Shown here: positions 49,573 to 62,700 of the stretch, piece by piece
Layout: every line of letters begins with the position of its first letter
Numbering within the stretch: the stretch's first letter is position 1
DNA from: Temnothorax longispinosus
Lineage: Eukaryota; Arthropoda; Insecta; Hymenoptera; Formicidae
Direction: 5' to 3'
DNA length: 64,000 nucleotides
Assembly (NCBI RefSeq): GCF_030848805.1
Contig: NC_092363.1
Coordinates: forward strand, 5,704,001 to 5,768,000
The notes under the pieces: model-generated
Told to the model about the DNA's origin: nothing
Databases searched by the model: none
Seen by the model: only the letters and a program-made list of their open reading frames with translations
Program-made: the position numbers and the translations under genes

Positions 49573-49619
49573 CGAAGATATTATGCGGCTAATCGTCGGT
49601 AATTGGTAAATGGCCCGAA
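49573..49619 (+). repeat. Diverged direct repeat, copy 2
   Basis: Matches the block at 48674-48720 in the same orientation, about 900 bp downstream. Sequence beyond the 47-bp core does not align convincingly by eye. Confidence 0.6.
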
Positions 49620-52600
49620 AGCCATGTGCAGTAACCATCTCTCTGAATCGATTTTAGTGCTGTCCAGCCAGGGGTTGCACCAACTACGATATTTATTTGC
49701 GTTTTTATAACGTTAATCCGACGGTGATATATATTTTGGTGAAATACTGAAATCTACTAGAGCGGTCGTAAAATCAGAAACTTCGACAACGATAAATAAG
49801 CACGCGAGTTATTTTGGATTGAAGAATGTCATTGCGTTCTATTTTCATTGCATTAACTCACTAAACCAGAAATTTATAAACTGCTTCTTTGCGCAATAAA
49901 TTCTACAATAGTGTGGAACGTTTTACGTTTACGGACATATAAGGTTATGTAAATTATTAATTTTTAATACACTCCTTCGGAAGTGCAGAACATGAGCTAT
50001 CATATTCAGGGAACTCGCATCCGCTATCCGATGACTATTAAAATCTCATAACGAGAGACGGAGAGAAGGGACGTGTTGCATGAACGATTTATTCAAATCC
50101 GAACAAAGACGAAGCCCTATGGGCAACATTGTGCTTGGCGTCGTGATACGATGGGGTGCGCTAAACAAAAGTCATTAGGGGTAGGAAATCACTGTGCGTA
50201 ACCAGTCTCCCTATATCGAAATCACAACCCCTGGAAACATGCGCGATTCATGTATCCACCATAAAGATATATACACAAACACATGTACGATATGCGCGTG
50301 CGTTACTTACTAACAAATTGAGATGTACAAAGGCAGAGTCGCGTTTCTTGATTGTTACAGGGTCTCCTCGATCTCTCCTCGAGGGGAGAGCAATGACGAA
50401 GGAGGAGAGAAGAGGGAGGGCGAGCGCGTTATAGCAAACTCAATCTAATTACGGTGTCGCGAGACAACGCTCTCTCGTCAGGAGTAATTTTGTCGTAAAT
50501 AAGTTTTTAAAACGATCATTAATATCGGAGTCGGTTCGCCCGGTCTGCATCCTTGCCATCCCCTCCCCCCCCCGCTTCATCCCTTGCCTTCCTTCTTTCT
50601 TTCGCAGTTTCCTTACATTCCAAGCGTGAAATTGGCCAACGAAAAAAAAGAGGCCACCCACACCTCGACGAGTTTGAGCGAGGCCCTTTTGCGAGAGGCC
50701 ACCTCGAATGCGCGCGATTCCGTCGTTGCACCATGCATATGGATCGTCGGTGCATTCACCGTGTACACACGTCGCGGATAAATATGTATGAGAACGAGCG
50801 GCATCGAGATTATCCACTACTACCTCGTTTTCTTCTACGGATACGGATACGAGAATGCCTGCGCGATTTTCCCTTCGTTTGTTGTTTCCCATGCTAAATT
50901 CTACGCATTTCAATAGTCCGCATACCGTCGAAGGTATCAATAATGCGTATTTACGTGTTGCGACGTGCATCAATGTCTTTCCATATTAACAAAATTCTAT
51001 ATTCGAAAAAGGATACGTGAAAAATGATTAGAGATATCCGCATAATATATAACAATATGCAATAATATTTTTCTCTCTGCGCTCGACAAATATCCAAATT
51101 ATTATATTTTTCTCATGTTTAAATGGATTGCCATACATATGTAATTTTTATATTACACTTTAACATTATTTGCAGTTGATGCTTTTTAGCTATTTATTAC
51201 ATATCCATCATTTAATTTTAACATTATTTTGGAGAGTAATATATCACTCATGTTTTTATTTTATGTTGTTTGGATTCAAAGATATTAAATTTGTGAGCTC
51301 AGTCCATTTATATCGATTTTTTTGTTTTGGTCACAAAACATTTATTTATTTAAATACATCCATCCAGATATATATGTTATGTTTTAAAATGTATGTTTTT
51401 GTAGTGACATATAGGAATCAAGTAAAAGGCTCTGGCAACAATTTTTGTAAACATTTTATACATTTATTTATTATCGATATAATTATTGTATCTTTTTTAT
51501 AAGTAGAAATTTTTTTGTATTTTTTATATTATTCTGTTTATTTTTGTCAAAGATAGCTATTGCAGGATGAAGTTCGGTGAAGTGAGTTGAGGGAGACAAA
51601 ACGTTGGTTCTGAGAGGATTAATGAGACCGTGCCGGTAATTAACATGTCGAACGCAAATGGCACTGCGTAAAACAGTGCGGTGCCAGTTTACCGCATTCG
51701 TTTTATTTTTATTGATCCTTGTCGCGGGATTTCCACTATTTTCTTCTCCTCGCACAAGTCACTACTGATGGAATCGCTAATCTACAATTTATTACCGAGT
51801 TGAATCACCGTAGATACCGATGAGTATCTGCAGTAATATGTCGATTGTTACTCTGACTTCCAATGAAGCTTGCATGACGAACGCATTTTCAATTTGCCCG
51901 GCATACATGTAACCATCGCTCGGGCACATGTACCTATTAAAGTTATAACGAGATATTAATGAATTCCTTAGATAGACACTAAACTCTTCTCGTATATAAT
52001 GTAATTGTTTCACAACGAATATTTATGCAAGTTTGAATTATGCCCAGCGATTTGCCAGACATTTGTAGATATTGATTTTGCAGATATTTTTAGTCTCGTA
52101 ACTAAAATATTCTTGAAATATTATTAGCGCGAGTAAAAAACTTCAAGGCGTAATGTGTTTGTATATTTCTTGCTTATTGCGTGACTTATTCTATCAAATT
52201 CGAGTAGAAGAGTAGTTAGTAAGGGAATTCTGTAGCCGAGTATAAGAAGATATCAAAAGAGATATTCTTTCAATCTAATCGGCTCTTATTTCACACGACG
52301 CAGACTCATATTTCAGTCTCGGGATATAAAGCCAATTCAATCTCGGTAAAATTACCTACGCGGCGTTCCGCAGCCAAGAAGAGACTTTGTAAACGAATTT
52401 TCAGGGCGATAATCCCGAGTGATTCATTCCCGAACAATATTTACGATATATCGTGGCTTTCATTCATGCAGCTTACATTATTATACGATAAAGCCGGATT
52501 CATCAATGTCGTGATTGAATATCTCGGAAAGGGATATCAGAAATATTCTGTTCAGGCCGGTAATATCGAATAATTCGTAGTACATTCACCGATATGACTC

Positions 52601-54120
52601 ACTAATATAAAAATTTTGTCGTGCAGTAATCTCTTAGCATAATTCAATCTTGTATCCTTAACTACAGGTACCTAAATTTTTACGAGCGCCGCTCTCAGAA
52701 TAAAATAAATTTTCTACATATTTTGATGACAATCTATAATTTTCTCCACTCTTTATTCCCAGTTTTCTAACATAGAAATATATGTCTTATGTGCGTTTGC
52801 CCCGAGATTTAACGATTGGGCGGTGCGAGAAAATTTCTTAAAATAGTTTAAAAAAATGAACCAATATATTAAGCAATATTCAATTAACTGCAAAGCAAGG
52901 ATCTTTGGTTTCCATATAGACACAGGCAAGAGTTTAAAGGTCATCTGCTCAATATAACTGCGACAAAAGTACGATTTCCGGCTATGCGTTTTTCCTTTTT
53001 TATTTTCTTTGCGCACTTCGCTACCGGGGATTATGGAGCGAACGAACAAATTCCCCATCATAATTTATGATCCTATCCGGCCACGGCTCTTCGGATAATC
53101 CACCGTACTGGTCGCTTGTCGGCATAACCCCTCGATTCCCCTTCTAGAAGTTTATATATGAACCGGGCATGCGCCTATTGTCGAGAGTCACACAATTCGC
53201 GCCTTATAAGAGATACAAAATATTCCATCCTTATAGGTATGCATGTTTATACAGAGCATTCCATATTAATTTCCTGGAGTCTATTTCAATTTCCTTCACG
53301 TTATGAGGATTTCAGTCTCTTTCCTGTATTACGAACAACGCGAATAGGCTTAACAGCAGAAATTTCTTTTAAAATAATTTTTTTTGATACTTTATACCTA
53401 TATTACGAAATTAATTTTGATATCATGTTTCTCATATTATGAATACATATGTATATATTTAAATGAAAGCATAGATATTTAATGAACCATTTAAATTTAT
53501 ACTGATAATAATATTAATCATTACTCACTGTATTGATTGATATATTTTTCTAATGCGCAAATTTTATATGGAAAATTTTTGAACTATTATTTGCGCACGG
53601 CAAATCGTATACTATTACACGAAACCACGTGGACTGACAATGAGCATAAAATGTGTTATACATATATTGTGTCATACATTTTCAATTTAAAAGTATCGTA
53701 CATTTCATGTCGAATCAGTAGATAAGAGAAAAACTCGTTTGTCTCTTTTCAAGATTCGTTGAGAGCTCGATTGTAAAATTCGTTAGGGAATTTCGGGTAA
53801 CGGCTCGGGTACGAGCCGCCTAAGCCTTGATAATATTCCATGAGGGAGCGCGTACCGACTTTTCTTTTGACGATTACACATTTCACAACGTCGGCATACA
53901 CGACCGCGTGCTTACGTATTTATCTTAATGCGATATCCCGCCGGGCTGAACCTTCTCCCTTGTGGCGCCTTCAGGCGCGCCTCGTATACGAGCGAGAAAT
54001 CGCGAATTCCTTGACGGTGCGTCGCATGAATCGCTTTAGCCGCAGCCTCGGCTTCGAACTTTTCGCCGTGCCGTAACTCGCGTTAGCTTTTGCCCTCGGA
54101 ACGAGCAAGCTTCCCAGCAA

Positions 54121-54125
<5 letters not shown>

Positions 54126-54170
<45 letters not shown>
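54126..54170. repeat. (CT)n microsatellite
   Basis: Pure TC dinucleotide array of about 45 bp followed by a CCTCTCTTTCC run. The Arg/Glu frame on the opposite strand is an artefact. Confidence 0.95.
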
Positions 54171-54174
<4 letters not shown>

Positions 54175-55700
54175 CTTTCCTCTTTTGCTCCCTTTCACTC
54201 CTTTCATCCCTCTAGCGGCCTCTTCCGCTTCTCTGGCTACCTGACTTCATCTTTTTCGCCCTTGCCAAGCTGAGCTTCGAAGCGAATGAATTTATTCGCG
54301 CGAACGGTAGCGACCGGTGAATCATTTACGCGAGTATCGGACACCTATGTTGGATATTATATCCGTTTCACCGTTTTTCTTTTTCTCCTCTTCGCTCTGC
54401 TGGCTGTTGGTAGTTGACTTCCCGCGTTCGAAGATAGATTTGGCTCAAATGTAATTCCATTTGAGTGAATATGTGTGCAAAAGACGCTTGAGCCGCGTAA
54501 TTTTATAAGAAGATCTCGCTTCTGTTCTGCTTCTACCTAAAAATAATATATGTCGATATCCTCTTTTAGATGATTTAATCTCTTTTATATGACTTAGTAT
54601 CTTTTTTTAGACATGTTCTCATTCGAGATTGAAGTAATATAATTTAGATATATTTATGAGACCAAAAGACAAAATAAATGACTGATATAAGATTAATGAG
54701 TAAGGCTCGGTTGTGTGTGTTCCAATCTATTAGTAAACCAACTAATAGTTGAATCATCATGATATTTAAAAGAAATGATAAATGTCCGATATCATGAATA
54801 ATTTTCCAGTCGACATTAAATTAATCATTTAACTTATAAGTTTTAATGCGTTGGTATCACGTGATAATTTGTCCAGGAAAGGTCTATAATTATTTTCTAT
54901 GTAAATATGCATGGGAACTAATCCGTAAGTAGATAAATAATTGACAGAAATAATCCAAACGTAATGGCCAAAATGTAATGCGAGTACACCGTTGAACGTT
55001 AACAAAAAACGCTACAACAAGATATGACCGCGAGTCCAGGATTCATATTATCGTATCAGCGATCCCGTGGCGACACTCCAGTAAATCTGATAAACTTGCC
55101 TAATTTGAATATCCGGCCGCATTATCAAAATGCGATATCGGCCGCGACCACGGTGAGCGAGTATGCGTATCGGAACACGCTTTTAATGCATATAGATTAG
55201 ATCAATTTATAATAAGCCGGTTTTACAGTGTCCTCTTACTCTCCACCGGCAGCAGCCGATGCCCAAACCACGCCATTGGCCCTTGCGCGCTAAATTTCTA
55301 TTTATATTTTGCGTTTATTGCCATAATGCCGCGGTATTATCGATATTTATTGGCCGCGCAGGTCGAACACACGTGCTTACAGTATTCGCGCGAGGATATC
55401 AATAATTTCTGGGAAAGTGTGTGTGGCGAACGCACACGTGGCCTAGTAATCATTGATAAAATGTTGAAAGCATTTTTACCACGTTATTATAAAATATGGA
55501 AATGATGTTGCAGGTATATGTAGGACATCCTGAACTTATTTGAGAGAATATTGGTATTAACAAAAAACAGAATTCCCTTGGTAAGAGTCTGTAAGAAAAG
55601 AAACTTTGATTTTGACAAATTTTATTTGAGGCTTAGTTAATTGTCTGCTCGGATATTTTTATTAAGTAGTTTACAATGTAAAGTTTACAATGAATAAATA

Positions 55701-55721
55701 ACACACACACACACACACACC
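55701..55721. repeat. Short (AC)n microsatellite
   Basis: Uninterrupted AC array of about ten units. Confidence 0.9.
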
Positions 55722-57734
55722 ATTTACCAATTTGCATGTTTTATTTGGATACTTCAGTATTATAAAAATAATTCTATCACGATCATCAAGTACGAAAAAA
55801 TTTCATTTATTGCAAAGTTCTGTCTCTCATTCACTTCTTCGTTGATTATTTTTGGTACCTTATCGGAACACATGACAATTTCATCTTTTCTGCACGCGAG
55901 TTTATCTCTCTTTATCTTTCCCGCAGTATAGAATCAGCGCAATAGTTCTGGAGTTCGTGGTATTCCAATTTTCAGGGATAATGTATCTTCCCAGTTGGCT
56001 CCAGTCTCTCACGAGCAAGAACGCGGGCTTGCCAACTAGGAGTTCATTAACGAACTAAATTACCATATCTGTTACTTTTATCATGTGACACCGCGAACGT
56101 ATAATACACTCTCCGACCTATGAAATCATTCTTGACGATATTTGGCTCCGTACACAATTTCCGCGATTAACGGTGACAAACAAAAAAGAGGGGATATACT
56201 TCCATGAACCGAGCGGAGTGCTGGAGGAAAGCAAGTGTAAATGTGACTGCGACTTCTTTAGATAAAGATACTAAGAATATTCTGCGGGTATTATTTTATA
56301 CATTAATCTCTAGCGTTAGTAGCTCGGCGTTTTCCTGAAGAAGCGATACATTTTACATTATAATACTATACATAGTCCTTATGTTAAAAAGATCTAATTA
56401 TTTAAAAGAAAATGAAAAAGTAGCATAGCGCAAGATTAAAAAATGACTGTTATAATAAACATTGACTTTGCCACTTGCTTGATGTATAACAAGCTTAACA
56501 GATTAGAATAATTTATGTAGCAAAGAGAAAAATGTCGGTCTCAAAAATCCAAGTCGATCTTTATCTATTTGCAAAAGAATATCAGTCACACAGGAACATA
56601 GCTAGCGCTATAATAACGAAGATTATTAATGCTGTCTACCATTGACAGAATGATTTGCCACTCATTGCAAGAATTTATGTTAATGCTTTTGCGCGGTTTA
56701 AATCCATATGTAATTGTGATAATAGAGCCGCCGGCCATACGTTACATCCACTCACATCACATATGGCGGGCACAACTAAACTGTTATTTTTTAATTTATG
56801 CCTTCAATTTACTAGCTCAACGAAGCTCGGCCCAGGTACCAGAATAATTAATGCTAACCCGCCGGTCGCATGGAATTATCTACCCGATAATTTTTGTTAA
56901 AACCCACCATTAAACTATGGATATGTTGGTAATCGCCGTTGCTCACGCACGTGCGCCCGCTCATTTTCCCTATCGCGCGTAATGATGCCCATTTTCACAC
57001 ATCTTGTCTATTACCTGCGCTACCATTTCCCTTTTTATCGATGTATAAATTCCCTTATGCCGTCATTAGAATTATTTTGTTCACGGTTAGTTTATCTCTG
57101 CGCATTTAACATATTTTCGTAACGATATAGATGCGTATCGTCGATCTCACGTTATTCCGCGTGATAACCTACACGTCTTTTTTTTCGCCAGATTTTTTTC
57201 TCTTCAATATCATACACGAAACTGGCTCGTAAGACCTTTAAGCCAATGGTAACGCGGTAATTGATGGTATTATTTATAACAACCCGTCAGACTGCGCGCG
57301 TTCGTGAAGAAGATCTCGGGCCTTAGAATATATTTTACGTACCGCGCAAGGATTTCGGCTGACCGTGGGCGGACGTCTATGTAGCGGGCGATAAATTACG
57401 GTGAACCTCATTGTTCTCGTAAACCGCATCTCTCGGCGCTGCGTTCCGGATCGCGGCCGGCACCAGAGCAGGTGTTTCTCTTCTTCAAGATCGACATACG
57501 GAAAAAAGGAGGAGCATCATCCCCGGTATTTCGAGTAACTATCCCGAGATACTGCGTATGTAAGTTCTCGTACCCTCTCGTTCCTCGAGGGCACTCGCCG
57601 CCACCCGAAACAATGGGCCTATATATCGTGCGGCACATGCGTGCGAAATCGTATTAATTTATCGCGGAGCAATTACAAGGAGCCATATATTAGGCAGCCG
57701 CGTACGAACGCGGGGCTGGCAGAATCGCGAACTG

Positions 57735-57911
57735 CGGAAGGGCGAAGGCAGGCGAGGTTAGAGAGAGGGGGAGAAAGAGAGTCAGCGGAAAGAAGAAGAG
57801 GCGAACGATAGAAAAGAGACGGAAATAGAGTAACATGCGTTGGAAGGAGAAAATGGAATAGAACGACGGAAGGATCGAGGAAGAGGGAAACGCGTGTGAG
57901 AGAGAGAGACG
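57735..57911. repeat. Purine-rich (GA/GGAA) tract
   Basis: About 175 bp that is largely A and G on the + strand (GAGAG, GGAAG, AAGAAGAGG units), with a few pyrimidine breaks. Strongly asymmetric purine tracts can adopt non-B structures; here it may simply be a decayed GA array. Confidence 0.65.
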
Positions 57912-59690
57912 AGTAACCCCAAGTTTATTTCGATTCGCGGGGGTGCCTGCAGCGACAGCGCATCTGTCGCCCTCTCCCTTTCCTCGTTCCCAAAATTCTG
58001 GACCCAGCGTGCAACCGAAACGTACTGCGAAATCTCATCGTTTCGCCCGGGAACCTCCTCCGCTGTCGATACTTCTGTTTATGAAGACAATAGGAGAATC
58101 CTTTTCTCTCGATTGCTCAAGTAATCTAATCGCTTGTTGCTTTCAATTGCGTACATAATTCCACGGAAGTTTTGTTCGTCGCGAAAGTGAAGAATGATCG
58201 TAAAGAATAGGTACTGGTAAGCCGACGTTTTTTCCCCGTTCGCGATTTTTACGCGCCATCGATGTCTGCCGAAGTCTTTTTTTTTCCTTTTCTCCTTTTA
58301 GTCAGAGAGAGACTGGTTGGATTAAAAACCGACGGCGGGACTATTCGTTAAAGTCCATTTGAATGATAGAGATGCACGCCCCTCGACTTTGCTTTTTAAT
58401 AAAAGCAAACTCGTAGGCATACGTGCATACCCATGACGTGCCGTATATGACTGCGAAAAACTCTGCTCCTCACCGCCTCCTATAAAACGAAATTCACGCC
58501 CTGCAAGCAAAATATTTGCTCTCTATTCCACTGCTATTTTCGGCTTCGTCCTGCATAGCCCGCAAACTCGAAATTGCCAAATATGTATTCATTTTTTTCT
58601 GGGTATCGTGCCATATGGACGATAGTACGATGATGAAGCGCGAGAGAGAATTTACATTGCTTGTCCATGTTACCTGTTACAAGGTATACATGTAGCGGCA
58701 ACACAATACCGAACCGTCGTAACCTACGTGTGTGTGTCTCGCTATTAAAAAAGATTGCGTGGAAACGCAACGTTGTTACGGTAAATATGACCCAATTCTT
58801 CGTAAAATGAACTTCGCAAAATCGCGTGACACAAATCCGCGGAATCAAAAAGTGTTTAGTATAGAGATGCAAAGGTATTATTTATGAGGCTCTTTAGAAA
58901 AGTAATTTTCTGTAGAAATTTATTTTAATGTTTACGTAAGAACATTGTTATGTCATTTCGTGAAAGAGAGAGAGATGAGGGACTACCGTTACCGTATTTA
59001 CGGGGAAGTAAATAAGAATTTGCGACTGAATATAAGCAGCTTTCCAACTTTGAGACGTGTACCAACAGATTGAAAGTCTTTATTGCGATATACGATATTA
59101 CGTGCGATTTTCCGTACGGCACAAAACGATGCGGTTCGCGTCGTTTGGGAAATTCCGAAATGATATATAAGACGACCGGCCAAGCATGGAGGTTTCTAAG
59201 ACCCGGGCACGTGAATACGTCGAGATATAGTTCTATCTCCCGAGAGATTGTAACGGGATGGAATTGGACTTCCCGAGATGCGATCTGCTCGCGAAAAAGA
59301 GGGACACCGTGAGCGCGCGTTACGAACGCCGACAAATGCAAAACCGTTCACAGCGTTGTAAAATCACTTCGCGATTGTTGTTAAAATTGAAAGTTCCTAC
59401 ACAGTGGCTAGGTTGTGGTGTGGAAATTTGCCTGAAGTACTTTCGTAACCAGATTTCCTCGAATGCCGTTCGCTCGAATATTTTTTATAATGCTCACTGA
59501 TTGGTATATCGGTGGGGTTAATAATAATTGATAACAACAATTATATCGCCAAAATAATATATGATTTGGCCCTATAAATCTTTTTTTTATTAAGAAAAAT
59601 AAATTACAAGTGGTACTGAAATCGGATCATTACCGTCATCTTTTGAAGTTTATGAATCTACAATGACTACTGTCGAAATGCTAAAGATAA

Positions 59691-59723
59691 AAAAGCTTAT
59701 ATTTAATAAAGATATAAGCTTTT
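59691..59723 (+). other. Perfect 12-bp-stem AT-rich hairpin
   Basis: AAAAGCTTATAT, a 9-nt loop, then ATATAAGCTTTT. The stem is perfect and both sides carry short A/T tails. It could be a relic of a palindromic element end; no larger TIR structure is visible around it. Confidence 0.5.
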
Positions 59724-62700
59724 CTTACGATATCTAATAAACTATTTTGGCTCTGTAACTCTTCTCGTGCGGTACTCGTAACGCCATCTCTTAGAATATG
59801 TGTATACCATTATCGCCGTTACTTTATCTCTTATACTTAATTTGTTATTAGTTTTTTCTTTTTATTATTATTATTATTATTATTATCATTATCATCGCCG
59901 CACAAGTGAAACGCTTGAAAAACGTATTATATTTGTTCATTACACGCTCGACGCGCTGTAACCAAAAAACATATTCTCCCTTCGACATTGATCTATTTGG
60001 GGTTGATTTATCTGGGGGTCTGTCATCACGCGCGGTACAGAGTGCCAAAGAATGAAAATCAGAAAGGGAAATCGTTAAATTTGTTTCGTGATTTGATTGA
60101 TGCGAATGTTCAATCAGCGTTGCCGCGCGTTTCGCTAATTGCTTTGATCACTCAATGTGATTCAATGCGATGAAACATGTGTAACCTATAGACCTCGGCA
60201 ACAGAGCCGAGAACGTGCAGGTGGAACTGTAACGTACAATAGGATATTATCTGGAAAATCGTATAGAGCATTACACTCCAAATCGATACGCTAATATATC
60301 ATCATCCACGCGATAAGCCATAAATTGGAAATATATCATGACAAAAGTCACTTTGGTCAATAAATTTCTGATTTAAATGTAGCGTACTCTTATGGGCGCG
60401 AAAGTATTACAAAAAGTTTTTCTTATTTTATAAATGAGTATCGAAACACAATTTGGTCCAAGGTACGGTCGAAAAGACGTACGAAAAACGTTCGTCGTAA
60501 CGTATGGCGAAGCGTTTGCTTATTTATTCGAGTAAAGTATCGAGTATCGCGAGCGTATCGAAAGACGAACGTACCGAAAGCGGCTTTACGCGCTGTAGTC
60601 CGGAGCAGACTCGGGAAAAGAACTGGAAACGATTGAAAGTACCAAGTTCATTTATATCTATCGCGACGAGGCGAGGCAACTTTGGCTAAAGTACGTGTTC
60701 ATGAGAGGACGGGGAATAAGGGATGGCGAGGAGAGAGAATGGTCGTAGGGGGGCCACATGCAGTTACAACTTTGATTCTCTCTTCTCGGCCCCGTGCCTC
60801 CCTCGTGCCGAGAGAAGGGTCGATGCTTACGAAGAACGTGCGAGAGACAAAAGCGATCGCGTTAGAGAAAGGAAAAACGAAGAAAGTATATCGAAGAAGA
60901 AGAAGAGGAGAGGAAAGAGATCTAGCTGGGCGGATGTGAACTGGCGTAAGTGTGGGCGAGGGCATGCCTTTCCTACATCCATTTGTCTCGTTATAGTTTA
61001 CCGATACAACGGATGAAATGAGCCGAGTGGACTTGCGTCGTCCACTCTCGAGAGTGTGCGATGACACTTTAAAACCACTTTAAAACTTCGGACCGGATTC
61101 GCACGTGCACGTGAAACGGAGAAAAGGAGGTGGGTGGCCGCTTGCGCCGGAAAGGCGAGAGCGAGAGACGTCCTTCGCGCTGGAAATTTATTGGAAAATA
61201 ATGGAACGCATTCTCGCTCTCCCTTTCTCTCTCTTTCTCCCTACATATATAGATCGTAGGCATCGCTTACTCTCTCGCTCTCTTTCTCTCGCCGAGACGG
61301 AATTCGCTTCGTGATGTAAGAGGCCGTATTCCCTCTTATATATCCTTTATACCGGACAACCCTTTGAAGTCTAAATTGACCGTCGGTCGGCAACCATTAC
61401 CAAGATCTTTTCTCATCCCACTTTTATTTTTCTTTTTCGCGGAACTTCCTCTTGTCTTTCCGGTTGTCTCTTACGCGCCTCGCGTTGCTTGGTTTCACTC
61501 CTCTTGACGACTTTCAAAGAATCACCGTTGAGAATTGTGACGATGCTACTTTGCAGCCTACGTAACGATAAACTGTGCAACAAGTTTAGGTCTTGTCGAG
61601 ACGTGCAACGTAATTATAAAGTTGAACAACTAACATTCGCGCTTCTAACTTGGTATACGCGTATGACATAATCAAGAAAATCATTATAGATATTTCTTTT
61701 TGCCAAGATATCCGACTATTCTACCAAAGAATAAGGATAAAAATATTTTGCAATACAAAATTAAAACATGTGTATTGTTACAAGATGCTACAACTTATTT
61801 CTTCTAAGTATTTTTCCTAAGGCAATGAGCCTTTCTTTTATTTTAGAGATATCGAATCTTTTTTCAATAAAACATTAATTTGCTACTTTTGATTGTATCA
61901 GAAACCAATTGTACGTTTCTGCTACGTATATGATTGTGGAGTTAAAGTTCGGTGCAAAGTTCGGTGCGGTTGCAAAGTCGCAGCGCTGTAATTGCACCGG
62001 AAATAACAATCGACGATACGACCGCGGTTAATTAGACAAATACAAATGAACTTTATCACTGATCTTCGATGGTAGAGGCGCACAACAATCCCATGATTAT
62101 GAATCGTATTAACCTACCACAATAGATGCTTTAATGGTGTTACGACTACTGTTTTCCTCATTGTTTTGCCTCGTTAGAAATCACAGTAAATAGGTTTGGC
62201 TGTGTTAAAGCTAATGATTATTGTCTAATAAATACCATTTATTTTACTTATTATTTAAATATATCTATATTTACGCGATATAGTTCCATTTAGAAACGCG
62301 AAAGGCAAAATCCATACAATTTCTTGTAGAGGCTTTTATTATCCGGTTCAACTTTACGCCAATAACTTCACTCGTAAGTCCTGGTTACTAAAGTCCGCAA
62401 ACGCAATTTTTCACATATGAACATTAATATTGCATTTGTGGCGGGAGTCGAGATTCGCGGCCGATTCATTTCGAGGGTCTGTGCAGATCCCAATTTGCCA
62501 AGGTGCTCGGGACACGTACGCTCGCTCAGGGGCCGTTATTTCTAATAGGAGATTTTCAAAAGTTGCATCCGCGCAACCCTCCTCGTTAGAGGGTCAGTAA
62601 TTGCACGGTAACAACGTGCTAAGATGCTGTCCGCTGGAATCGACCGGACGGCCCTGAGATGATGTCGGCACGAGAGAGGAGCGTGCGATAGGGTGGCGGT

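Larger units (their letters stand above)
48179..54125. other. Long non-coding stretch
   Basis: AT-rich with a CpG-richer block at 50340-50900 that holds overlapping frames on both strands (largest 174 codons, minus, 50449-50973). A 9-C run lies at 50565-50573. A diverged sequence pair is noted separately at 48674 and 49573. No recognised gene. Confidence 0.5.
54171..59690. other. Long non-coding stretch
   Basis: Mixed composition. G+C-balanced patches with homeodomain-like ATTTATTG/TTTATTG and TAATTA-type motifs occur at about 55100-55400 and 56620-56890 and could be regulatory, without proof. A purine-rich tract lies at 57735-57911 and an AC array at 55701-55721. No open frame above 138 codons and none recognised. 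Confidence 0.45.

Noticed and set aside
50449..50973. 174-codon open frame on the minus strand
   Set aside because: It overlaps four other frames in CpG-rich sequence with poly-C and purine runs; no family resemblance.
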